Assembly (NCBI GenBank): GCA_947495775.1
Contig: CANMAQ010000007.1
Location: forward strand, 150,575-214,574
DNA length: 64,000 nt
Source: Jejuia algarum
Lineage (GTDB): Bacteria; Bacteroidota; Bacteroidia; Flavobacteriales; Flavobacteriaceae
Reading direction: 5' to 3'
Positions 18,575 to 26,183 of this stretch are shown here, one piece after another. Below the pieces are notes generated by a model. It was not told the origin of the DNA. It saw only the letters and a program-made list of their open reading frames with translations, and did no database searches. The position numbers and the translations under genes are program-made. Within the stretch, counting starts at the first letter, position 1. Every line of letters starts with the position of its first letter.

Positions 18575-19609
18575 TTAAAGCTCTCCAGGCGCAGTACTGT
18601 CTATTAGATTTAAAATGGATTGCCAAACGCTAGTATGAACAGGAATACCTTCTTTTAAGTTTTTATGCCGTATAAGTGCTGTGCGTTCTCCGGGGTAGTA
18701 TGTCTTACTGTCTTTTGCAACAGGTGTGGCACTATGTGTAAAATCTATAATTTCATTTAAAAGACGTTCGTGTAAATCGCTATCCCCTAAACGAGGTTGG
18801 TGCAGGCATATAAAAACTTGTGACACCCCTGTTTCATATGGAGCCAGCCCTAATTGATAGGTCGATTTTCCACCAGATAAAACGGTAGCAAGCATGTCTA
18901 AAACAATGGATAGGGCAGAGCCTTTCCATAGGCCCATAGGTAAACTGCGCTCCGTCTCTAAAATGGCGTTAGGATCTTTGGTGAGTTGGCCGTTCGTATC
19001 CCATCCGCCATCATAAGGCAGTTGTTCGCCTTTTAATTTGTAGTCATTAATTTTTCCAAAAGAATATTGAGATACGGCCATATCTAAAACAACATGACCC
19101 TTTTTACGTGGTATAGCAATGATAAAAGGATTGTTGCCTAATCTGAGTTCTTGACCTCCCCAAGCCGGCATATTAGGCTTTGTATTGGTGAAAAGTATGG
19201 AGATACAGTCCGCCTTTGCAGCCTGCCAACCGTAATAGCCACCACGTAACCAATGGTTGGTGTTTTTTAATGCAACAATGCCCATGCCATGGGTTTTAGC
19301 AAGCGTTATGGCTCTGTCGGTACAGGTTATGGCGTTGGTAATGCCGGGAGCACCATTGCCATCCCAACGTTCTATGGCGCCAAAACTGTTGATATGTTGT
19401 GCTTCGGCATCTTTTTGAACAAGCTTTTTCTCCACAAAATCAATAAATTGTACGACGCGATTTACACCATGAGAAGCAACACCACATAATGAGTTTTCAG
19501 TAAAAACTTCAGCTAAGCGTTTGGCTTTGTCAGCTGTAAAATGATAGTGCTTGAAAAGAGTTTCAAGAGTGTCTATCATGTCTTTTTGTGAAATGCGTGT
19601 TACTGCCAT
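18575..19609 (-). CDS. Ldh-family (malate/L-lactate dehydrogenase type) oxidoreductase
   Basis: 344 aa, normal family length. The sequence has GVASHGVNRVVQF and ALKNTNHWLRGGYYGWQAA with the conserved His regions, then LGNNPFIIAIP and VLDMAVSQYSFGKI, which mark the unusual NAD(P)H fold of the malate/L-sulfolactate/ureidoglycolate dehydrogenase group (not the Rossmann-type LDH). These enzymes reduce 2-oxo acids; the substrate cannot be read from sequence. It is a single gene, convergent with the permease and with no partner genes of a pathway next to it. Confidence 0.88.
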   Translation of the reverse strand: MAVTRISQKDMIDTLETLFKHYHFTADKAKRLAEVFTENSLCGVASHGVNRVVQFIDFVEKKLVQKDAEAQHINSFGAIERWDGNGAPGITNAITCTDRAITLAKTHGMGIVALKNTNHWLRGGYYGWQAAKADCISILFTNTKPNMPAWGGQELRLGNNPFIIAIPRKKGHVVLDMAVSQYSFGKINDYKLKGEQLPYDGGWDTNGQLTKDPNAILETERSLPMGLWKGSALSIVLDMLATVLSGGKSTYQLGLAPYETGVSQVFICLHQPRLGDSDLHERLLNEIIDFTHSATPVAKDSKTYYPGERTALIRHKNLKEGIPVHTSVWQSILNLIDSTAPGEL

Positions 19610-19746
19610 ATATTAATTTTACGGGTAAAATTTACCAGTACAAGATAAGCTTTATGACTTAAAATTGGGAGGCTGTAAGACATGCATTGTGTTAGAATTT
19701 ATGTTAATAATACGATATTGGCCTTAAGCGTTGTAGCCTATTTTGA

Positions 19747-19763
19747 AAAACATCATATGTTTT
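19747..19763 (-). terminator. Weak terminator-like hairpin after the T9SS-sorted protein gene
   Basis: On the minus strand AAAACAT-ATG-ATGTTTT then TC, 15 bases after the stop codon at 19778. The loop is only three bases and the T-run is short. Confidence 0.3.
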
Positions 19764-19777
19764 AAAATTGAAGCCCA

Positions 19778-20857
19778 TTATATCTTGATGAATTTACTTT
19801 TTCCAATAATGACTCCTGCTTTATTTCTGCTAACGATAAGGTAGGTTTCAGAGGGAAAGCGGCTTACGTCTACTTTTAGTTGAGATGTATTTGTTTTTAA
19901 GTTTAGTACCATTTTGCCTTGAATGGAGTATATAGAAGTATAGGTCTCTTCTGCTTTAGGTATTTGAATAAATAAGTGTTCTTTTGCAGGATTAGGATAT
20001 ACTTTTAAGGTCTCCTCTTGTGTTTCATTAATAATTTTAGTAAAAGGAATGGCTTCTAGATATTGAACAACTATTGGTTTTTCATTAGCCTCATCCATCA
20101 CTATTTGTACAACGGGATATTTAGCGTTTCTGTCATTAGTCCACCACTTATAAGATCGTGTCGAGTTTGTTTCAGGTTGTCTAAGCAGTACCCATGCGTC
20201 TTCTTGTTTTTGATAGATGTAATTGGTGGTATTCAAAGTGTATTTTATGCGAAGTGATAAAAAAGTACCCTTTGGTAAAATAACATCTCCCCAAGCATCT
20301 ATAACATAGGTGTAGTTCAAGACGGTTTTAACTTTTATTAAATCTTGTCCATTCTCATCTTTTTCTAAAACAGTTTCCTTTACAGTTTCATTTGAAGATT
20401 TGTCTAGATACTTAAGAGGAAACTTCATAACACTTCCTCCATAATTACCTGTGCGCTTTTCATTATTTATGAATAAGCCGTGGCCTAAAGGGGTTACTTT
20501 TTTCTTTGAAATTTCCATGAAAGACCAAGATTCATAAATATCATTAGCGTACAAAGCAATATTAGCGTTTGGGTAATCTGTAAAAAAAGGCGTGTCTTTA
20601 GGAGCGAGGAATTTTAGTGTTTGTTTGGCGACAGCAATTGTATCTAAATTAGAAAAATCCCAAATTTTGTTTGCGCCCGATTCCCCTATATCTATAGTTG
20701 TTTTGGGAAGTCTATTATAATACTCGGTAATGCTATCTCCAACAGCGAAAAAATGATGCTGTTTTAAAGTGATTTGAGCAAACGAATTTAAGGATGAAAG
20801 CATTAATGCAATTAGAACAAATTTAATAGCCATCTTTTGTTTAAGTTTTAGGTGCAT
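19778..20857 (-). CDS. Secreted protein with T9SS type A sorting domain
   Basis: 359 aa. The N-terminal signal sequence ends at FAQ (residue 28); an ATG eight codons in (MAIKFVL) is the more conventional start. The C-terminal 80 residues are a T9SS type A domain: LKVYPNPAKEHLFI, then YSIQGKMV and a final strand with SKFIKI. This sends the mature protein through the type IX machinery to the surface or medium. The middle, about 250 residues, is beta-rich (ESGANKIWDFSNL and SWSFMEISKKKV) and I do not recognise it. It is divergent from the lipoprotein gene at 21080, with a LacI-type palindrome between them. Confidence 0.88.
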   Translation of the reverse strand: MHLKLKQKMAIKFVLIALMLSSLNSFAQITLKQHHFFAVGDSITEYYNRLPKTTIDIGESGANKIWDFSNLDTIAVAKQTLKFLAPKDTPFFTDYPNANIALYANDIYESWSFMEISKKKVTPLGHGLFINNEKRTGNYGGSVMKFPLKYLDKSSNETVKETVLEKDENGQDLIKVKTVLNYTYVIDAWGDVILPKGTFLSLRIKYTLNTTNYIYQKQEDAWVLLRQPETNSTRSYKWWTNDRNAKYPVVQIVMDEANEKPIVVQYLEAIPFTKIINETQEETLKVYPNPAKEHLFIQIPKAEETYTSIYSIQGKMVLNLKTNTSQLKVDVSRFPSETYLIVSRNKAGVIIGKSKFIKI

Positions 20858-20971
20858 TACTTATGTTTGTTAGAACTGTTTGCAAAATAGAATTTTACAA
20901 GAAATAAGCAAGTAGAAAGCCACAAAAATTAACAATTAAGTGACTTCTACGTAATTAATGCTCAATCAATT

Positions 20972-20985
20972 TGAAAACGTTTTCA
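20972..20985. promoter_or_regulatory. 14-bp palindrome resembling a LacI/GalR-family operator
   Basis: TGAAAACGTTTTCA is a perfect palindrome with the central CG of LacI-family operators and fits the catabolite element consensus TGWAARCGYTWWCA exactly. It lies in the 222-base gap between the divergent T9SS protein and lipoprotein genes. Bacteroidota do not use CcpA as far as I know, so another LacI-family regulator would be needed. Confidence 0.5.
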
Positions 20986-21079
20986 GAGTTATACAAAATA
21001 AAAGTGTTTAAAAAAAGAGTTGTTGGTATAGTATAGCTATTGACGGGCTCTGTTTTTATAGAATTTAATAGATTTTTTT

Positions 21080-22111
21080 ATGCATTTATACTTTCGCCTT
21101 ATTGTTTTAATAGGTTTAATCGTAACTATAAACTCGTGTGGACGTAAAGCCATAGAGGAGGATAAGCACCCTGATTTACCTTATTTTCCTGAAACCACTG
21201 CTACTAAAATTAAATTTGAAACCATAAATTTTAATCCTCATGGTTTTTATAAAATCGAAGATGCCTTCTTTAGGATAACTGAGGTTTCTGATATCCATTA
21301 TTTGCAGAAATTTTCTGTTTTTTATTACAAAGACGATTTAACGACTCAAATAGGTACTATGCCTTTGGTGGATGATTACCGTTTTATTGATGAAAACGGT
21401 TTTTCATATTGTTATCATTTTGAAACTGATATAAGTAAGTACGATGTCAGCCCTGCAGTCACTAAAACCCATGTTATAACTGGTGAAAAAAAGAATATTG
21501 ATTATGTTAAAGCTGATTATGGCAGTGTATATGAAAATATATTTAAAGCCAATGAAGACTATGAAAAACAGCTAACACATCTAGCGGATAGTGTTATAAG
21601 AGAGATCAGATTTAAAAGAATAGATTCTGTAAAAAAAGAAATTAATACAAAGTTTACACATAGTGTTTTAAAAGGTCTGCAGAAGGTGAGAAAGATAAAT
21701 TTGAATTCAAGAGATAATTCATTCTTGCTGCAATACAAAAACAAAGAAGTCGTTTTAAAAAATGCGCCTTTTTGGCATAGTGATGACGCTGCAAGCAAGT
21801 GCCCGCTCGATCTATTAGAAACCTATGCTAAATATAATGATTTAGAGCCTATTGTAGTAGAAAGGATAGCAGGTTTAGATGTATTTGATCATGCGGTTAG
21901 AGGAAATCACCTTGGTCCTGGTAAAATCAATTTTTTTCTTCAACAAAGCGGAATACAATATTATGAACTTAATTATAAAAATGAAAAAACCTTTTTCAAA
22001 CTCAACTCTAAAAGTTTATACAATCACAATCTTATACAATTACTTTTAATGCCTGATAACAAAACAATGCTACTTTATTCAGATGATAGACAATTTAAAC
22101 TGGCATTGTAA
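21080..22111 (+). CDS. Lipoprotein of unknown function
   Basis: 343 aa. Lipobox TINSC places the acylated cysteine at 20. The mature protein is hydrophilic, lysine-rich and lacks recognisable motifs. It has phrases such as FYYKDDLTTQIGTMPLVDDY and CYHFETD that suggest a beta-rich surface-facing domain. No neighbour on the same strand suggests a pathway; the divergent T9SS-sorted gene shares its regulatory gap. I do not recognise a family. Confidence 0.78.
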   Translation: MHLYFRLIVLIGLIVTINSCGRKAIEEDKHPDLPYFPETTATKIKFETINFNPHGFYKIEDAFFRITEVSDIHYLQKFSVFYYKDDLTTQIGTMPLVDDYRFIDENGFSYCYHFETDISKYDVSPAVTKTHVITGEKKNIDYVKADYGSVYENIFKANEDYEKQLTHLADSVIREIRFKRIDSVKKEINTKFTHSVLKGLQKVRKINLNSRDNSFLLQYKNKEVVLKNAPFWHSDDAASKCPLDLLETYAKYNDLEPIVVERIAGLDVFDHAVRGNHLGPGKINFFLQQSGIQYYELNYKNEKTFFKLNSKSLYNHNLIQLLLMPDNKTMLLYSDDRQFKLAL

Positions 22112-22251
22112 AACCGTTTGTAATAGACAGCAGAACATTAGAAGTTATAGTTATAAGCCTTCAGATGAGAAACAGGCATTTTTAAAGACAAGTTGTTCTG
22201 CATGTATCATTTTTGATGCGGTGTATAATGCATATACGCTACAAGCCGCAT

Positions 22252-22590
22252 TTAGTCAGGTTTTATAATTCTTAAACTGTAATGTTGGGTTGTATCTGTT
22301 TTTTTCAATCGGATGTATCTGTGCTCAACATCTTTGTATATGGGCATATTGTAAGTGTTAGACCGGCTTGTTGCGAAAGGGTATTTTCTAAAATTATCAG
22401 GATGGATTAAAGATAAGGTGTGCTCTTTCGAACGTTTTTTTTCTAGACCCCCAATATCCGATAGTTTAAAGTGGTTTAAGTTGAGCTGCTGAAGTAATAT
22501 AGAATCCGTTTTGAATTGACTGCTTTGCTGTGAGTAAGCGAGATTATTAAAAATAAAAAATCCAGCGGTTACTAAAAGTGAATATCTCAT
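22252..22590 (-). CDS. Small exported protein, unknown
   Basis: 112 aa with a plausible signal peptide (MRYSLLVTAGFFIFNNLAYSQQ). The rest is hydrophilic and not known to me. An antisense reading covers only its end. It follows yihA on the same strand after a 223-base gap that shows no clear promoter or terminator. Real because of the signal peptide and coding bias, but moderately uncertain. Confidence 0.55.
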   Translation of the reverse strand: MRYSLLVTAGFFIFNNLAYSQQSSQFKTDSILLQQLNLNHFKLSDIGGLEKKRSKEHTLSLIHPDNFRKYPFATSRSNTYNMPIYKDVEHRYIRLKKTDTTQHYSLRIIKPD

Positions 22591-22813
22591 AGTTTCAAAT
22601 TTGTTAATTCAAGATTATAAGGTAGAAATACTATTGTTTCTGTGTATTGCTCAGGTAAATATAGTGATTTAAAGTTAACGCTACCTCTGTGTCGTTTCTT
22701 GTTTAAAGCACAGGGAAATTGAGTAAAACACAATTTTCTAGAAAGTGTATACTGTCTAAATTGTATCTGTTATTGGTTATAAAGTTGAGGTGAGGGTAAA
22801 TTAAAGAGCGCTA

Positions 22814-23416
22814 TTAGCTTATCATATTGTTGTTAAGCACGTCAATATAGTTTAATAGAGCTTCACTACCAATAGATTTAAGAGAGGAAGTGATGAAGTG
22901 CTTGGGCATCTCTTCCCATGTTTCTAGAAGAATGGTTTTGTAATCTTCTATATGTTGTGTTATTGCTTTGGGTTTTAATTTATCGGCTTTTGTAAAAATG
23001 ATAGAAAATGGAATGCCATTTTCGCCCAACCACTGCATAAAATCCAAATCGATGGGCTGTGGTTTATGCCTAATATCTACCAATACAAAAGCGGTTACCA
23101 GTTGCTCTCTGAAACTAAAATACTGAGTGATAAATTTTTGAAATGTTTTTTTAGAGCTTTTAGATACACGGGCATAACCATAGCCTGGTAAATCGACCAA
23201 ATGCCAGTTTTTATTAATCAGAAAATGATTAATAAGCTGTGTTTTTCCTGGTTTTCCAGAAGTTTTGGCTAAGCTTTTGCGTTCTGTTAGCATGTTGATT
23301 AATGAAGACTTCCCAACATTACTTCTGCCAATAAATGCATATTCAGGCAAACTGCTTTTTGGGCATTTTGCAACATCAGAATTACTTATTACAAATTCAG
23401 CAGATTTGATACGCAT
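22814..23416 (-). CDS. yihA: Ribosome-biogenesis GTPase YihA/YsxC/EngB
   Basis: 200 aa, normal length. G1 is GRSNVGKSS (30-37), G3 is DLPGYGYARV and G4 TKADKLKP. These single-domain GTPases assist assembly of the large ribosomal subunit. It lies 24 bases after the alpha/beta hydrolase gene on the same strand and is probably co-transcribed from the promoter upstream of that gene. Confidence 0.97.
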   Translation of the reverse strand: MRIKSAEFVISNSDVAKCPKSSLPEYAFIGRSNVGKSSLINMLTERKSLAKTSGKPGKTQLINHFLINKNWHLVDLPGYGYARVSKSSKKTFQKFITQYFSFREQLVTAFVLVDIRHKPQPIDLDFMQWLGENGIPFSIIFTKADKLKPKAITQHIEDYKTILLETWEEMPKHFITSSLKSIGSEALLNYIDVLNNNMIS

Positions 23417-23440
23417 TACAAAAAAAGATTTATGGTAGGA

Positions 23441-24223
23441 TTAAAATTTACGTGCTATCAGCCATTCGTGAAGAATTCTATTAAATTCATCAGGATGTTC
23501 CATCATAGCCGCATGACCACATTTGTCAATCCAAAATAAATCGGCATCAGGTAATAATTTTTGAAACTCTTCGGCAACTTCAGGAGGGGTTACATTGTCG
23601 TTTTTCCCCCAAATGATACAGGTAGGTACGTCCATGTTAGGCAAATCTTTTGCCATATTATGTCGTATCGCACTTTTTGCGATAGCTACTGTTTTTACCA
23701 ACTTGTTGCGATCGTTTACTGTAGCATACACCTCGTCTACAATTTCTTTAGTAGCAACCTCAGGATCGTAAAAGACTTCCTGCGCCTTTTTCTTCATCAC
23801 TTCGTAATCACTACGTTTGGTGTAACCACCACCCATAGCGCTTTCGTACAAACCAGAACTACCAGTTATGACAAGGCCTTTTACTTTTTCAGGATACAAT
23901 TTCGTGTGGTACAGACCAATGTGGCCCCCAAGCGAATTCCCTAATAAAATAACATCATCAAGACCTTTAAATTCTATAAAATCATGCAAATACTTTGCAA
24001 ATGTTTTTACGTTGGTCTTTATAAGCGATATATCGTATATGGGAAGTTCTGGAATGATGACCTTGTATCCGTTGCTGCTAAAAAAGTTTTTAACTGCCTC
24101 AAAATTACTCAAGCCTCCCATCAATCCGTGTAGCACAATAATAGGCGTGCCTTCCCCAACTTCGATGTAGCTGTAGTCTTTCTCTTTTTTTAAACTATAC
24201 CCCATTAATCTATGTTCGTCCAT
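23441..24223 (-). CDS. Alpha/beta hydrolase, cytoplasmic
   Basis: 260 aa. The oxyanion loop is LHGLMGGLSNF, the nucleophile is Ser97 in GNSLGGH, the acid lies in IWGKNDNVTPP and the general base His in CGHAAMMEHP. No signal peptide. Substrate unknown; these proteins are esterases, lipases or C-C hydrolases. The promoter upstream has a full TTG-N18-TAnnTTTG match, so expression is likely constitutive. Short spacing to yihA indicates an operon. Confidence 0.9.
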   Translation of the reverse strand: MDEHRLMGYSLKKEKDYSYIEVGEGTPIIVLHGLMGGLSNFEAVKNFFSSNGYKVIIPELPIYDISLIKTNVKTFAKYLHDFIEFKGLDDVILLGNSLGGHIGLYHTKLYPEKVKGLVITGSSGLYESAMGGGYTKRSDYEVMKKKAQEVFYDPEVATKEIVDEVYATVNDRNKLVKTVAIAKSAIRHNMAKDLPNMDVPTCIIWGKNDNVTPPEVAEEFQKLLPDADLFWIDKCGHAAMMEHPDEFNRILHEWLIARKF

Positions 24224-24235
24224 TTCCTAACAAAA

Positions 24236-24264
24236 CAAATATAGTTAATTCATTCATATTTCAA
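24236..24264 (-). promoter_or_regulatory. Promoter of the hydrolase-yihA operon
   Basis: On the minus strand: TTG (24262-24264), an 18-base spacer, then TATATTTG (24236-24243). Both elements match the Bacteroidota consensus exactly. The predicted transcript start is about eight bases from the ATG. Confidence 0.75.
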
Positions 24265-24427
24265 GGTTTTTAATCTTTTCAGATTGTAAAGATTTGCAGT
24301 AAAAAGACTTAACAGTATTAATAACATATCGTTACGTCCTAATTTTTTCTTTGAATAAGATTCGTTTTTTCTAATCTGTCGGAAAACTACATTCAGGATT
24401 ACCATTAATCGAAAATTTATCAACAAT

Positions 24428-24457
24428 GTGGGGTAAAGTGGTAAAAAGTGGTAAAAT
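24428..24457 (+). promoter_or_regulatory. MraZ operator: three GTGG direct repeats at 10-bp period
   Basis: The three units are GTGGGGTAAA (24428-24437), GTGGTAAAAA (24438-24447) and GTGGTAAAAT (24448-24457), exactly one helical turn apart. Known MraZ boxes are TGGG or AAAGTG-type direct repeats in the same place before dcw operons. The third unit ends six bases upstream of the -7 element. Confidence 0.72.
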
Positions 24458-24463
24458 TTTCGA

Positions 24464-24471
24464 TATATTTG
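24464..24471 (+). promoter_or_regulatory. -7 element of the dcw operon promoter
   Basis: TATATTTG is an exact TAnnTTTG. At the -33 spacing there is no TTG; that position is occupied by the MraZ repeats. The distance to the mraZ start is 32 bases. Confidence 0.6.
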
Positions 24472-24503
24472 AATTTGAAAGGTTGAACAAATAACAAATT
24501 CCA

Positions 24504-24968
24504 TTGCATTCATTAATAGGGACATACAATTGCAAAGTTGATGCGAAAGGACGTATGATGATCCCTGCTGGCATGAAAAAGCAGTTAATGCCTATTCTAG
24601 AAAGTGGTTTTGTGTTGCGGCGTTCAGTATTTCAAAAGTGTTTGGAGTTGTATCCAATGGCAGAATGGCAATTGTTGATGCAAAAAATGAACAAACTTAA
24701 CAGGTTTAAAAAGAAAAATAACGATTTCATTAGAAGATTTAGTGCCGGTGCAAGAGTTGTAGAGGTAGATGCAAATGGACGGTTGTTGATTCCTAAGGAT
24801 TTAACCCTATTTGCAAGTATTTCGAAAGATGTGGTGATTTCACCATCGATTAACATTATCGAAATATGGGATAAAACCTTATACGAGCAGGTTATCGATG
24901 ATGCTGCTTTAGATTTTGCAGATTTAGCTGAAGACGTAATGGGACAAGACGACGACGATGTATCATAA
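24504..24968 (+). CDS. mraZ: Transcriptional regulator MraZ
   Basis: 154 aa, TTG start, giving LIGTYNCKVDAKGRMMIP as the N-terminus. No ATG fits. Two SpoVT-AbrB-like domains are visible, each with the VDAxGR core: VDAKGRMMIP and VDANGRLLIP. MraZ binds upstream of its own operon and tunes dcw expression. It overlaps the rsmH start by 11 bases. The acidic C-terminus (GQDDDDVS) is unusual in its run of Asp, part of which is also read in rsmH. Confidence 0.95.
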   Translation: MHSLIGTYNCKVDAKGRMMIPAGMKKQLMPILESGFVLRRSVFQKCLELYPMAEWQLLMQKMNKLNRFKKKNNDFIRRFSAGARVVEVDANGRLLIPKDLTLFASISKDVVISPSINIIEIWDKTLYEQVIDDAALDFADLAEDVMGQDDDDVS

Positions 24969-25851
24969 TCCAGTATTGTTAAAAGAAACGGTTGATGGCT
25001 TAAATATTAAGCCAGATGGGGTGTATGTGGATGTTACTTTTGGTGGCGGTGGGCATAGCAAAGAGATTTTGAGTAGGCTTGGTGCAGAAGGACGATTGTT
25101 TGCATTCGATCAAGATTTAGATGCCTTGGCAAATGCTATCGATGATTCGCGTTTCGTGTTGATTAATGAGAATTTTAGATACGTAAAGCGTTTTTTAAGA
25201 TTTCACGGTATAAAGCAGGTAGATGGTGTGTTGGCAGATTTTGGAGTCTCGTCACATCAATTCGATGTTGCAGAACGCGGATTTTCTACACGATTTGAAG
25301 CGAAATTAGATATGCGTATGAATCAAGAAAATGCGCTTTCTGCATATCAAGTTATCAATACGTACGAAGAGGAGCAATTGCGACAAGTATTTGCGCAATA
25401 CGGAGAGTTAAGAGCAGCGCCAGCAATGGCAAGACTTATTGTAGAACATCGCGAAAAAGAGTTTATAAGCACAAGCACCCAATTAAAACAAGTGCTAAAA
25501 CAATTTTTAGCGCCGCGTTTTGAGAATAAAATATTAGCGCAAATTTATCAGGCCATTCGTATTGAGGTCAATCAGGAAATTGAAGCGTTGAAAGACTTTT
25601 TAGAGCAAATGCCAGAGTTATTGGTAGAAAAAGGACGCTTAAGTTTAATTTCTTACCACTCTTTAGAAGACCGACTGGTAAAACGTTTTATACGAAATGG
25701 TTTGTTTGAAGGCGAACCAGAACGCGACATGTTTGGGAATTTTGAAGTACCCTTAAAAAAAGTAGGAGGTCTTATAATGCCAACAAAAGACGAAATAAAA
25801 ATTAATAATAGAGCACGAAGTGCAAAACTAAGAATCGCAGAGAAAGCCTAA
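24958..25851 (+). CDS. rsmH: 16S rRNA (cytosine1402-N4)-methyltransferase
   Basis: 297 aa. SAM motif VDVTFGGGGHSKEIL (24-38) and FGVSSHQFD, plus the C-terminal ISYHSLEDRLVKRFI, are the RsmH/MraW signature. The enzyme methylates C1402 of 16S rRNA. It starts inside mraZ, so translation is coupled. Five bases separate it from ftsL. Confidence 0.97.
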   Translation: MYHNPVLLKETVDGLNIKPDGVYVDVTFGGGGHSKEILSRLGAEGRLFAFDQDLDALANAIDDSRFVLINENFRYVKRFLRFHGIKQVDGVLADFGVSSHQFDVAERGFSTRFEAKLDMRMNQENALSAYQVINTYEEEQLRQVFAQYGELRAAPAMARLIVEHREKEFISTSTQLKQVLKQFLAPRFENKILAQIYQAIRIEVNQEIEALKDFLEQMPELLVEKGRLSLISYHSLEDRLVKRFIRNGLFEGEPERDMFGNFEVPLKKVGGLIMPTKDEIKINNRARSAKLRIAEKA

Positions 25852-25856
25852 TACCG

Positions 25857-26174
25857 ATGAAGAAGAGAATATTCAACATCTTAAAAGGAACATTTTTGGT
25901 AAGTGACGATGCGTTTAAGAATTGGCGGATCATCATTTTTATATCTGTACTCGCTATTGTTATGATTGCAAGCTCGCACAGTGCCGATAAAAAGGTGCAT
26001 GATATTGCGCGGCTTACAAATGAAGTGAAGGAAATGCGTTCTGCCTTTGTAGATGGGCGTTCCAGACTTATGCGGCTTAAAATGGAGTCTGCTGTAGTTA
26101 TTAAAATGAAAGCGCGTGGTTTGCAGCCCTCTGTAATACCACCAAAAAAAATAATGGTTAAATCACAACACTAA
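25857..26174 (+). CDS. ftsL: Divisome protein FtsL-like
   Basis: 105 aa: short cytoplasmic N-terminus, one membrane helix (about 23-41), then a coiled-coil-type stretch (about 43-80, heptads in IARLTNEVKEMRSAFV) in the periplasm. The primary sequence is divergent, but topology and position between rsmH and ftsI identify it as FtsL. In E. coli it works with FtsB and FtsQ to activate FtsWI. Confidence 0.82.
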   Translation: MKKRIFNILKGTFLVSDDAFKNWRIIIFISVLAIVMIASSHSADKKVHDIARLTNEVKEMRSAFVDGRSRLMRLKMESAVVIKMKARGLQPSVIPPKKIMVKSQH

Positions 26175-26183
26175 AGTTTAAAC

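Noticed and set aside
19624..19636. Palindrome GGTAAAATTTACC upstream of the oxidoreductase gene
   Set aside because: No promoter could be placed around it and it is short and AT-rich; too weak to call an operator.
22083..22268. 61-aa ORF overlapping the end of the lipoprotein gene
   Set aside because: It begins inside the lipoprotein frame, has no signal or motif and runs into the opposite-strand gene; likely a shadow.
24428..24457. CRISPR-like short direct repeats
   Set aside because: Units are only 10 bp with no spacers and lie in the mraZ promoter, so a regulator operator is the sound reading.
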